Of a stretch of DNA of 64,000 nt, positions 29,157 through 38,185 are shown piece by piece; position 1 is the first letter of the stretch, and each line of letters starts with the position of its first letter. The position numbers were made by a program, and so were the translations under genes. The DNA is taken from assembly GCA_021776915.1 (NCBI GenBank), contig JAIQZU010000084.1:124001-188000 (forward strand), given 5' to 3'. Under the pieces are notes generated by a model. It was not told the origin of the DNA. It was given only the letters and a program-made list of their open reading frames with translations, and searched no databases. Origin of the DNA: Candidatus Scalindua sp. (GTDB lineage: Bacteria; Planctomycetota; Brocadiia; Brocadiales; Scalinduaceae).

Positions 29157-30278
29157 TTATAAAACGGCATGGTAGATATCTTTTACTTGCTTTAAAGATA
29201 AATTACATAGCATATTGTTAAATCTGTCCGGGTGAAATGCATTATCAACTAGCCTCGGTATATCCGCTTGCCTAACTCCGTATTCACTTAATTTAGAAGG
29301 TACTTCACAATCCTCTAGAAAGAGCTCATAGCAGTCATGAAAACTGGAATCTCTATTTCCATATCTGTTTTTAAAAATATCTAAAACTTCATTTAGCCCT
29401 GCATCATTTTTAGTTATATTATAATCAAAAATAGATCCCAAGGTAATACTGCATGCAAAACCATGAGGAATATCGTGAAATAAGGTTAATGGATATGACA
29501 AGGCGTGAGCTGCGGAAGTTCGCGTCTGTGAAAAAGCATATCCTGCAAGCAAACACGCTTTTGACATAGCGGTTCTATATTCTAAAGAATCTAATTTTTT
29601 TAAAAGTTTGGGTAATGCCTCAATGCAAAACCTGATTGAATCGAGTGCAAAGTTAATAGTGATAAAATTCCTTTTTTTATTCCAAATAGACTCTAATGCA
29701 TGAGATAATACATCCAGCCCTGTAAAAGCAGTAATTTCCTTTGGAGCGGAGAGGCTTAATCGAGGATCAACCAATGCCGTATCCGCATATAAAACTTCAT
29801 TATCAACAGAAAACTTCTTTTTCTTCTCGAAATCCCAAAGTGTTCCCCATTTTGTAATTTCTGATGACGAACCAGAAGTTGTTGGAACAAGGATCAATTT
29901 ATATTGTGCTCTTGCTGATTTAAAAGGGTCCAGAAGATGTGGATTCTCGACAAGTTTTTCCAAAGACATCAAATTATTCGAAATTAATTTTGCAAATAGC
30001 GCTTTTGTTATATCTAGCTTGCTGCCACCACCAATTCCAACTACCTGAGAACAAGATTCAGGAAATATTATTTTGTCAATAGTCTGTAAGACTGGATTAC
30101 TTCCTGATGTACTGTAAAGAAATGTATCTTCTGGAAAAAAGGAAGGAATTTCAGGCCTTAAGTTTAATAACGTTTCAGAAATAACTAATAATGTTTTTTT
30201 ATGCAAACTTATAAATGATGAAATTTCACTTAAGTTAAATTCTGAAAAAATGACGCGTGTTGGATTATAATTTTCCAT
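29157..30278 (-). CDS. Iron-containing alcohol dehydrogenase, phosphonoacetaldehyde reductase-like
   Basis: A 373-residue group III ADH. VGIGGGSKLDITKAL is the NAD(P) GGGS motif. Metal ligands are visible as the Asp and His of GLDVLSHALES and two histidines 14 residues apart in AAHALSYPLTLFHDIPHG. From memory, the combination of KWGTLWD, ALESIWN and AFSQTRTSAAHALSYPLT is that of the phosphonoacetaldehyde reductase (PhpC-like) subgroup, which makes 2-hydroxyethylphosphonate. However no pepM or ppd gene is in this window, so another small aldehyde is possible. It lies directly after a kinase-nucleotidyltransferase fusion that could activate the product. Confidence 0.82.
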   Translation of the reverse strand: MENYNPTRVIFSEFNLSEISSFISLHKKTLLVISETLLNLRPEIPSFFPEDTFLYSTSGSNPVLQTIDKIIFPESCSQVVGIGGGSKLDITKALFAKLISNNLMSLEKLVENPHLLDPFKSARAQYKLILVPTTSGSSSEITKWGTLWDFEKKKKFSVDNEVLYADTALVDPRLSLSAPKEITAFTGLDVLSHALESIWNKKRNFITINFALDSIRFCIEALPKLLKKLDSLEYRTAMSKACLLAGYAFSQTRTSAAHALSYPLTLFHDIPHGFACSITLGSIFDYNITKNDAGLNEVLDIFKNRYGNRDSSFHDCYELFLEDCEVPSKLSEYGVRQADIPRLVDNAFHPDRFNNMLCNLSLKQVKDIYHAVL

Positions 30279-30325
30279 AAATTATAGACTACATATAAAA
30301 CTATGCAACCAATTTGTAACAATCT

Positions 30326-31654
30326 TCATGAGGTTTTGCACTCCTTTTTTCCCCAAAACTGTTCGGACACTGTTAGATCTCTTGGTATATCGATCTCAGT
30401 CCAATTTCCCTTAATTTGCACAAGATCTACTGAATATCCTCTATTTATTATCTCTTGTAACATATCTGTTAAATAAGCTTTTTTAAAGGATTTCGCAGTA
30501 TGGAAGGCTTGACCTGGATTCTCATAATAATATTGCAATAAGTCATTAAAAACATCTTTAAGTATTTCAGCTCCTTTCCTACTAAAATATGCAACTCCCA
30601 GAAATTCACCAAAAGCATTTTTGGAATCTGCATCTTTTCTGATTAACGTTACAGTCTTCCTGTTTTCAGAGAATACCAGTTCTGCTTCTGATATCGGATG
30701 ATCAACTCTATCTTCGTAATATTCAAGCCAGTTACAATCAACCGCTATTGCAATATCCGAATTTGTTTCGAGCATTTGACGAATAATAACTTCATCATAG
30801 ATTATATCTGAGTATGAAAACAGAAATCCGGAATTCATAGCTTCTTCAGCGTAAAAAAGGGAATGGAGAATATTGTTATTCTCGTAATCAGGATTAACGT
30901 AACATTGATACCGGTCATCATTAAAATACTCTTTCTTATAACCAACTACTATATTAATGCCTGTAATCCCGCAATTTAGAAGATTATCAATCAACCTGTC
31001 TAGTATTGTTTTTCCATTAACATTCAACATGCATTTTGGTTTTTCTTTCTTAAAATGATTCATGCGATTTCCCATTCCTGCTGCAACAATTATTGCGTTT
31101 AAAGGTTTTCTGCCCAAAAATCTGACGACTTCGCCTAATAATAATCTCTGACACTCCTCAATTGTTAAGGATTTCGTATTAATTACTAACTCTGGCGAAT
31201 CCGATGTTTCATAAGATTCAGTAACACCTATAAAGTTTTCATACTCCCCATTCAGAGCCTTCTGATAATGGCCTTTGTAATCTCTCTCGATACATACTTC
31301 TAAAGGACAGTTCAGGAAAACTTCCATAAAATTGGTTATTGTATCTCTTGCCTTTTGCCTTATGTCTCTCTTATGGGATATTGCAGTAACGATAACAATA
31401 ATTCCATTTTCATTGTACTTACTAGCCATCTGTATAGTTTTTCCCAGTATTGCATTCCGCTCATCAGTCATATATCCATGGGTTTCTCCTAACTCTTCCC
31501 TGATAGCTTCTCCATCCAACAACTTAACATTATTTACACCAATTGCTTTCAAATCATTAAAAAGTTTTCCCCCTAACGTACTTTTTCCCGATGCGCTTAC
31601 CCCTGTAATCCAAATAGTCCCGGAAATTAATTCCTGATTTCTCATTATATTCAA
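30326..31654 (-). CDS. APS-kinase-like domain fused to a sugar/phosphoalcohol nucleotidyltransferase
   Basis: A 442-residue bifunctional protein. Residues 10-180 form a CysC/APS-kinase-like P-loop kinase: GVSASGKST (18-26), LLDGEAIREELG, AISHKRDIRQKARDT, and PLEVCIERDYKGHYQKA. From residue 185 a nucleotidyltransferase domain follows with IIVAAGMGNRM and KPKCMLNVNGK, the GxG-x-R and PK motif of LicC/PntC/RmlA-like enzymes. In Campylobacter jejuni the CysC-like Cj1415 and cytidylyltransferase Cj1416 are separate enzymes of O-methyl phosphoramidate capsule modification. Here equivalents are one chain. Making a CDP- (or NDP-) activated phospho substituent is the best guess. An ATG three codons in is also possible. 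Confidence 0.83.
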   Translation of the reverse strand: MNIMRNQELISGTIWITGVSASGKSTLGGKLFNDLKAIGVNNVKLLDGEAIREELGETHGYMTDERNAILGKTIQMASKYNENGIIVIVTAISHKRDIRQKARDTITNFMEVFLNCPLEVCIERDYKGHYQKALNGEYENFIGVTESYETSDSPELVINTKSLTIEECQRLLLGEVVRFLGRKPLNAIIVAAGMGNRMNHFKKEKPKCMLNVNGKTILDRLIDNLLNCGITGINIVVGYKKEYFNDDRYQCYVNPDYENNNILHSLFYAEEAMNSGFLFSYSDIIYDEVIIRQMLETNSDIAIAVDCNWLEYYEDRVDHPISEAELVFSENRKTVTLIRKDADSKNAFGEFLGVAYFSRKGAEILKDVFNDLLQYYYENPGQAFHTAKSFKKAYLTDMLQEIINRGYSVDLVQIKGNWTEIDIPRDLTVSEQFWGKKECKTS

Positions 31655-32460
31655 ACCTTGATCTCCACTATATCCTTAACACCATGATAATTCAATGAAT
31701 CCATAATATGCTTATTAAGTATCTGTATTAAACCATGCTTTATGCCAGGCTCCGCTGTTGCGAAGACATTCTCTCGCTCTCCCGGATCTACCTCTAAATC
31801 GTATAACTCAAACTTCTCTTCATTCCTTGAAAAGTTTTTAAAAGATGTGCCGTTAAATCTGGTACGATAAATAAAGGTATTTCTTTTATTCCTGATAGAA
31901 ACAGAATAGCGATCTATATACAAGTCTTCACTGATCACAACATCTTTGTGACTTGCAGGTTCATCTGTATTATTCAACAGGGTTTTTCCGTTGACCATGC
32001 ATCCGGACTGCAGGTTCAACATATCCAGTATAGTTGGCAGAATATCTATATTTGCCTCTACAAGTCCATGGTCTACACCTTGTCTATTAAGGCTCCTGGG
32101 AAACTTAATTGCCATGCCTACATTAACAGATTCCTGATAAAGGTCAAATACATCAATAGGATTATGTTCATTAAAATTGCTTCCATGGTCTCCCATAATA
32201 ACTACCAGGGAGTCATCATATACATTTCTATCCTTGAGATACGCCAGAAACTGGTCTATTTGATACATACAGTAATCAAGCTCAGCCCTATAAAGATCTT
32301 TAAAAAATGTGATCTGATCCTTATCGAAATCAAGTGCACCCTTAATACTCCTATATTCCTTTACATCCCGGAAAACTTCTTTTTTAGAAACCCTGCTGTA
32401 AGCCCATTCAAAATCTCTGGGCGGCTAATATCTCCAATGTGTCCCTATAATAGATGCAGG
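31651..32460 (-). pseudogene. C-terminal fragment of an alkaline-phosphatase-superfamily (sulfatase-like) gene
   Basis: The open part from 32268 encodes 205 residues matching the last third of the intact protein at 34839-37034 (shared AYLKDR, MGDHG-NF-EH, LVEANIDI, VVISEDLY, EKFELYD). Homology continues upstream without a stop through RDVKEYRS-like and PPRDFEW, then a TAG and small indels interrupt it, and a last trace (LHLL) reaches about 32460. There it abuts the GT2 fragment at an A8 run. The catalytic Thr block and membrane anchor are missing, so this is a remnant, though the C-terminal piece might still be translated because its stop overlaps the kinase-fusion start by 4 bp. Confidence 0.85.
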
Positions 32461-32979
32461 AAAAAAAACATTAAGCCTTAATGCGGCATCCCTACTATAC
32501 ACCCTGAATCTGCTTGTTGTATCCGAGATATCAGTATTTGACAACCTTCTTACAACGTAACTACCAACCTTCTGGAGTAGCTTCTTTGCCAAAGAAAAAT
32601 ATTCAATATTTAAGATATCTCTACAACCAATAACAATCTCAGCTTTTTTATCAAGTATTGGTTTGACTAATTTTGATATATCTGCACCTCTGTATTGATT
32701 GTCTCCGTCAGTATTAACCACAATATCTGCGCCCAGTTTCAGCGATCTTTCTATACCCCTTCGGAATGCCCCTGCAAGGCCACTTTTTAAAGGAAGGTCC
32801 AGTAATATATGGCTAGCTCCTTCTTTCCTTGCCACCTTAACCGTAGAATCAGTATAGCCATCGTTTATGATAAGGGTTTCAACTTCATCAATACCTTCAA
32901 TTTTCTTTGGTAAATTCCTTAAAGTAATAGGCAAGGTATCCTCCTCATTATGGCACGGAATCTGGATAGTGAGTTTCAT
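32425..32979 (-). pseudogene. Truncated duplicate of the DPM1-like GT2
   Basis: A 184-residue frame whose first ~172 residues are a close copy of the GT2 at 26646-27599 (IQIPCHNEEDTLP, NTDGDNQYRGADI, IVIGCRDILN, SRDAALRLNVF). Right after LNVF the similarity stops at a run of eight A (T on the coding strand), and the frame ends in unrelated FPASIIGTHWRY. The rest of the GT2 including both TM helices is lost. DGS has become DGY in the nucleotide-binding motif, and other conserved positions have drifted, as expected after loss of function. The two gene fragments appear joined by a deletion. Confidence 0.86.
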
Positions 32980-33115
32980 ATGACCTCATTAGTTTTTAAC
33001 TGGTTGGAAAATAAATACCTAAACGACGCATTTATAGTATGAATTCTTATTCCTATAAAATAAACTTTTTGAGTTGTTTTGAATAATGGCAACCTAAATG
33101 CTTCAAATAAGTTAT

Positions 33116-34639
33116 TCAAAGACAATCTTGATTATTCCTGATTCTAAATTTGTTTTTTATAATATTAATAATTATATTTACTACTCCCGTGCGTTTATTT
33201 ATGTAAAAGACAATACCAAGTGAGCATATCATAAACAAAAGCAGCCTTATTAAACACTCTAACACCGGATTCGCAGAAACAATAAAACGTTCAATCAGAA
33301 ATATCTCAAATATTACTAAGAATAACGGGGCAAACACAGAAACAAGAAACAAAAACAATCCTTTCAAATTCTCAAGGTAACGCATACCCAGGAAGGTAAA
33401 TGCAATAAACACAGAAAATGTGGTAAAGGCACTTGCCGCAGCCACACCCGTAATACCAAAATGCATTCTTATTGCGATAAAATCTAAAACGGTGTTTATA
33501 ATTATTGCAGCCAGTGATATAAGCACAAGGACATTCTGCCGCTCTTTAACCACTAATAGATTCTGCCATTGACCATACATAATCAGAAAGAACGTATAAA
33601 AAAGCATTGCCTTCATCGCATTTATGCCAGGCTTAAACTTTGGCATTGTATAATCCACAAATACAGGAAAGGCGATGTACACACAGCCCAGAATAATAGC
33701 CATAACACATGCGATTATTTCAGTATACTTGATCACATATTTTTTTATATATAACATATCTCCTTCTTTTCCATAATCCTCTATAAAATATGGTGAAATA
33801 ACAGATGCAAAGCTTTTTGACATCCCAATTGTGTATGACCGAGACATAACTGCTATTGAATAATAGCCTAATGGCACCATACCCAGCATCTTGGCTACCA
33901 TGAGTCTGTCAACACTATAAAGTATGATATTGAGGAATGATGAAATAAATATAGGAAATCCAAAAACAATATATTCCTTAATCTTATCCAAAGGCAGCTT
34001 AAATTTGAGTATAAATTTAGCATTGCATTGAATATACCATATGTTAAAGATAACAAGCAGCACACTTGCTGCATACATACCGTATAGTCCGAACTTTTTT
34101 ACCAGAAGGAAGATCAGCAGTAAATGTATTATGCTGTCAAGGATATAAGATTTACCCAGAAGTATGAACTTTCTATTGGCGCGCAGAAGCATGACAAAAT
34201 ATGTATAAAATCTCTGTCCAAAGAAAATCAGCGGGAATATGAGTAACCCGACAAAAAGCCCCTCTGCTATTTTGCCTTTTAATATAAATGCAGCAATCAG
34301 AATACAAAATATGACCGGAATGCTTGTAACCAGCAAAAAGCTAAACACCACATTCTGGACGGTATCTGCCTCTTCCTTGTCACCCTTTCCATTATAAAGT
34401 GGAATCTTATAATACAAGGCATTCGGAGTGCCAATATTGGTACAGAGTGAGTAATCTATAATGACCCTTACAATACTCCATGTCCCCATGTGAAATGGAC
34501 CCAAATACCTTCTTATAAAGACAGATACAAAAAAACCGATAATCTGGCTTACATATCCGCTGATCCCATACGCGACTATGTCTGTAAATATCTTTTTTTT
34601 ACGCTCGTGAATATAGTCATTTTCCATTAACAAAACCAT
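33116..34639 (-). CDS. Wzx/MATE-like polysaccharide flippase
   Basis: A 507-residue protein with about 12-14 TM helices, opening with FTDIVAYGISGYVSQIIGFFVSVFIRRYLGP, the polysaccharide-biosynthesis-protein (Wzx, RfbX-like) signature. It should flip the undecaprenyl-linked repeat unit across the inner membrane. The AGGAG at 34643-34647 is only 3 bp before the ATG at 34639 and 15 bp before ATG 34627 (MENDYIHER), so the precise start is uncertain. It is the only full-length flippase recognised in the window and lies between the GT2 remnant and the sulfatase-like gene. Confidence 0.88.
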   Translation of the reverse strand: MVLLMENDYIHERKKKIFTDIVAYGISGYVSQIIGFFVSVFIRRYLGPFHMGTWSIVRVIIDYSLCTNIGTPNALYYKIPLYNGKGDKEEADTVQNVVFSFLLVTSIPVIFCILIAAFILKGKIAEGLFVGLLIFPLIFFGQRFYTYFVMLLRANRKFILLGKSYILDSIIHLLLIFLLVKKFGLYGMYAASVLLVIFNIWYIQCNAKFILKFKLPLDKIKEYIVFGFPIFISSFLNIILYSVDRLMVAKMLGMVPLGYYSIAVMSRSYTIGMSKSFASVISPYFIEDYGKEGDMLYIKKYVIKYTEIIACVMAIILGCVYIAFPVFVDYTMPKFKPGINAMKAMLFYTFFLIMYGQWQNLLVVKERQNVLVLISLAAIIINTVLDFIAIRMHFGITGVAAASAFTTFSVFIAFTFLGMRYLENLKGLFLFLVSVFAPLFLVIFEIFLIERFIVSANPVLECLIRLLLFMICSLGIVFYINKRTGVVNIIINIIKNKFRIRNNQDCL

Positions 34640-34838
34640 TAACTCCTAATCGAATAAAGCCCTTGGCAGGAAGGTTACCTCTCATGATTTAAATCTCTTA
34701 CTAACCATTAACTTACAAGAACAGAATAAAACACCCAGTAACGATGTTTTAAGACCTGCCAGACTTTACAAGAAAAGAATTCTCAATGTCATCAGTAATC
34801 TTCGCCTTACTAAATACAAATAATTGTGGTTTGGCTTG

Positions 34839-37034
34839 TCACTCGTGTATTTCAAATTTCGGATTTAACCCGTAATGGACTAAAGAATTTCTTACATGTG
34901 TATTCAGTAATGCAAAAAATTCATTTTTCACAGAAGAATTACCCTGAAAAAAGATGTTTTCTTTTTCTTGTGGATCATCCTCCCTATCATACAATTCAAA
35001 GGTTTCGCTGTTTCTTTCAAGCTTTGCAAAGGAGGGAGCCTTAAAATATGTCCTGTAAATAAATGTATACTTCTTATTTCTCAAGGCTATATAATACCTA
35101 TTCACATACAAATCTTCACTGATCACCACTTTTCCAAGACTATTCACCCATTTTTCTGTTATTTCATTCAGAAGGCTTCTTCCATTGAAAGGCCAATCTC
35201 CCTTCAACGAAAGCATATCAACTATTGTGGGGGCTATATCAATGTTCGCACTCACCAGACCTGATTCTACCCCTTTCCTATTGAGAGCGAGTGGATACTT
35301 AGCCGTCATGACTACATGTACAAATTCATCATATACGTCAAACGAACCGATTGTTATGTGTTCCCCGAAATTATTCCCGTGGTCTCCCATAAGCACAATA
35401 AGAGAGTCTTCGTACAAATCCCTGTCTTTCAGGTATGCAAGATATCTCTCAACTTCATACAAGCAACAGTCTATCTCTGCTCTATAAAGATCCTTAAAAA
35501 AAACGATCTGATCTTCATCAAAATCAAGAGCCCCTTTCTTCCCTCTGTGTTTCTTCACGTCCCTAATCACATCTATTTTCGATGTATGATTGTACATCCA
35601 TTCAAAATCCCTCGGTGGATGAAACGGCCAGTGTGCTTCCAGAAGATGCAGGTAATAGCACTGTCCGTTTCTGTATCCAGATTTTCGATCCTGTTGCCGT
35701 GCCCAGGAAAACACTTCTTCTGCTGTTGCTACACCATGTTCTTTATCACACATCTTATAGTAATATTTGTCAAATCCGCGAGAATACCCATAAATGGGAG
35801 ATGTTCTTGGACCTGTACCATACCCAAAAGTAGTATACCCTTCTCGATGCAGGATTTCAGGGAGCAGGGTAATGTTCTCACTTATTGGTTTATATTCCCT
35901 TGGATGATGCGTATCATGATAGGATAAATACTGTCCTGAAAGCAATGAGGCAAAGGTCGGTAGAGTCCAGGGGCCTTGGGTATATGCATTATCGTAAAGA
36001 ACACTATCCTGTAAAAGCTGAGCAACGTGCATGTACCCACGTTCCTGTAGGACTGTTTGGGAGGGCAGATAATCTCTTCTCAGGCTGTCTATTACCAATA
36101 TATAGATATTACTTTTCCCCTGAGAGGAATGTGTTGCCGTAAACGGAAAACTTAGGTAAACAGACGAATCTTTCTTTGCACCTTCCAGAGTGTAGATAAC
36201 TGAATCCGGATTTCCTTCTTGGGCAGAAGATGTTTCAATTAAGACATCGTTCCACACCCTGTCACGAAATTCAGTACTTGGTTCAAATACCTTATCAAAC
36301 AACATACTTTTCTGTCCTGAGCACAAAGCTTTTTCTATCTTAAGCCGCATGGGAGAAGGGTTAATTGCCTTGGTACCAACCCCCAGACTGAGCACATCTG
36401 CTCCTTTAAGGTCAATTCGCACCGGTATCCCATTTTTCAATGCAAGACAGTTTCTTACCTCTCCAGAAATCTGAACCTTCTTCACGCTACAAGATGCAGC
36501 ATCTTTAATTGTAGAAATATCCACTGTTGCATCTACTGGAAGATCCACAACATAGGTTAAATCAGGCTGTTTCTTCTTCCAACGCCTTATTGTATAATCT
36601 GCAACGAAAATACCATTGAGAAAGAAAAATAAAATAGTAGATACTGATATCCCAAACGGTAAGAATCCAGATGCAACCACTGTTGATATAAAAAGCTGTA
36701 AAGAGGCATCCCTTATACATACTCCATACTCAGTTCGGTACTTGCGAAAGTAGTAATCTGCCAACCCTTTCCAGCATGCAAAGATAGAAACAGAAGCTAT
36801 CACAAAGGATCCCACTGATATAAAGTAGGAGGGATGTATTATGGCACGCAGAAGAATGTATGCATAGACACAGAACAATGCATATGTAAGAATACAAATT
36901 GGGAAAAACCATATCTTCTGCATTCTCTGCTCCTGCATCCCAATTCTGAGAAATCTCTCAAAGAAAATAATCAAACGCCCTGTTTTTTTCCATTGAGAAA
37001 CATAAAAACCAAAAACTTCAAAATAGTTATCCAT
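34839..37034 (-). CDS. Membrane-anchored alkaline-phosphatase-superfamily phosphotransferase (sulfatase-like)
   Basis: A 731-residue protein. Two pairs of TM helices lie in residues 42-145, then a probable beta-rich extracytoplasmic region (160-300), then a sulfatase/LtaS-type domain from 309: VIDSLRRDY (Asp316 metal ligand), QGPWTLPTFASLLSGQY, and MGDHGNNFGEH near residue 560. At the position of the sulfatase Cys/Ser nucleophile sits Thr357, as in lipoteichoic acid synthase and phosphoethanolamine transferases, so phospho-group transfer is more likely than sulfate ester hydrolysis. It could add a phospho-alcohol to the exported glycan. A C-terminal fragment of a paralog is at 31651-32460. 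Confidence 0.83.
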   Translation of the reverse strand: MDNYFEVFGFYVSQWKKTGRLIIFFERFLRIGMQEQRMQKIWFFPICILTYALFCVYAYILLRAIIHPSYFISVGSFVIASVSIFACWKGLADYYFRKYRTEYGVCIRDASLQLFISTVVASGFLPFGISVSTILFFFLNGIFVADYTIRRWKKKQPDLTYVVDLPVDATVDISTIKDAASCSVKKVQISGEVRNCLALKNGIPVRIDLKGADVLSLGVGTKAINPSPMRLKIEKALCSGQKSMLFDKVFEPSTEFRDRVWNDVLIETSSAQEGNPDSVIYTLEGAKKDSSVYLSFPFTATHSSQGKSNIYILVIDSLRRDYLPSQTVLQERGYMHVAQLLQDSVLYDNAYTQGPWTLPTFASLLSGQYLSYHDTHHPREYKPISENITLLPEILHREGYTTFGYGTGPRTSPIYGYSRGFDKYYYKMCDKEHGVATAEEVFSWARQQDRKSGYRNGQCYYLHLLEAHWPFHPPRDFEWMYNHTSKIDVIRDVKKHRGKKGALDFDEDQIVFFKDLYRAEIDCCLYEVERYLAYLKDRDLYEDSLIVLMGDHGNNFGEHITIGSFDVYDEFVHVVMTAKYPLALNRKGVESGLVSANIDIAPTIVDMLSLKGDWPFNGRSLLNEITEKWVNSLGKVVISEDLYVNRYYIALRNKKYTFIYRTYFKAPSFAKLERNSETFELYDREDDPQEKENIFFQGNSSVKNEFFALLNTHVRNSLVHYGLNPKFEIHE

Positions 37035-37066
37035 AAGTGATTTCTGTCCTGCTTTTCAATGCTCCC

Positions 37067-38095
37067 TTATACAGGCCTCAACTCAAAGTACGGTTTCGCA
37101 AGATAATTGGCATTGCAGTTTTTGCAAAGGGGTATCTTATCAAAGTCCCCATTTATATGGAGCTGTCTAAAGTGTTTCATTCTGGAATTATTCCACAACG
37201 CCTTTAGGCTGCCTTCTTTGAAAACGTTACCTATCTCGTTATCAACCTCATAATCCCAGCAACAAAGCTGTATGTTGCCATTTACTGAAACAATTATCAT
37301 AAAATTCCATATACGCCCACATGGTATTCGAAGCATTTTCGAGTCAAGATTCCCTGTATACTCTATATCCGTAAGGCCGGCATAGTTGGTAGCATGCAGA
37401 AATGCAATATCATCAACACCTGGAACCAGACGACTCTTCCAGGTGTTAAAATAATCATCCACTTCGTGCCTGTTTTTGTCGTATACAACCATTTGCATTC
37501 TCACCCTTAAATCAAAACGTTTGGCCTTTTTTCTTAGACGCAAGAATGTAAGAATATTGTTCTCAACTACATTGTAGTCCAATCCCCTGATTGACTTATA
37601 GGTATCTTTCTTCGCTCCATCTACAGAAAAGCTTATGGATTTCCAGGGGTACCCTAACAGCCTTTCTGAAGTTTCCTTGTCCAATAAACTTGCATTTGTC
37701 GTAATTGAATAAAGCTCCATACCGCATCGAGCTGCATAATCCATTTTATCAACAATGCCATTATCTGCAAACGGCTCACCTAATTGCCCTAGATACAAGT
37801 GAGTAATATCTTCTTTTATCGCTATATCTATTATCTTACAGTACTCCTCATACGGCATAATCGCCTTTGCACGTTTCATACTTTTGTGCGCACACATTGT
37901 ACAAGAAGCGTTACATATGTTGGTATTCTCTATTGCGATATCAGTCAGATTAACAAACGAACTTCTGTTAGACCATAAAGCCTTATAGTACATTCTAACA
38001 GCAAACTTCACCGCCGGGTTATACAGCAAGAAAGGATGCCTACACATAGTAGATTTCATTGAATCTTTTAAACTCTTAAAGATATTGTTGTTCAC
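37067..38095 (-). CDS. Radical SAM/SPASM protein
   Basis: A 342-residue enzyme. NICNASCTMCAHKS holds CxxxCxxC, LGQLGEPFAD replaces the usual GGEP strand, and the C-terminal VSVNGNIQLCCWDYE plus PLCKNCNANYL form a SPASM-type cysteine cluster. Similar stand-alone proteins are frequent in surface polysaccharide clusters and their substrates are largely unknown. It is adjacent to the sulfatase-like gene, but the sulfatase has Thr in place of Cys/Ser, so a formylglycine-forming (anSME) role is unlikely. It follows hisH by 90 bp. Confidence 0.85.
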   Translation of the reverse strand: MNNNIFKSLKDSMKSTMCRHPFLLYNPAVKFAVRMYYKALWSNRSSFVNLTDIAIENTNICNASCTMCAHKSMKRAKAIMPYEEYCKIIDIAIKEDITHLYLGQLGEPFADNGIVDKMDYAARCGMELYSITTNASLLDKETSERLLGYPWKSISFSVDGAKKDTYKSIRGLDYNVVENNILTFLRLRKKAKRFDLRVRMQMVVYDKNRHEVDDYFNTWKSRLVPGVDDIAFLHATNYAGLTDIEYTGNLDSKMLRIPCGRIWNFMIIVSVNGNIQLCCWDYEVDNEIGNVFKEGSLKALWNNSRMKHFRQLHINGDFDKIPLCKNCNANYLAKPYFELRPV

Positions 38096-38185
38096 CTTTC
38101 CAATTTTATTGCCCGGATAATAAATTATGTTGCCATTCGTTGGATTTTACTGTCAACCTCTTATTAATAATATGTTAACCTGTTA

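Noticed and set aside
31948-32481. Plus-strand frame of 177 codons over the pseudogene junction
   Set aside because: It is the shadow of the sulfatase and GT2 remnants, whose homology is on the minus strand.
34640-34838. Rho-independent terminator between the sulfatase-like gene and the flippase
   Set aside because: The 199-bp gap shows only weak stems and no stem followed by a T run on the minus strand.
35316-35927. Plus-strand open frame of 203 codons
   Set aside because: It lies antisense inside the well-supported sulfatase-like gene, has no family resemblance and an implausible composition.
34839-38095. Radical SAM/SPASM gene as a sulfatase-maturating enzyme for the adjacent sulfatase-like protein
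   Set aside because: The sulfatase-like protein has Thr at the nucleophile position, which cannot be converted to formylglycine, and the SPASM protein does not show anSME-specific motifs that I can recognise.
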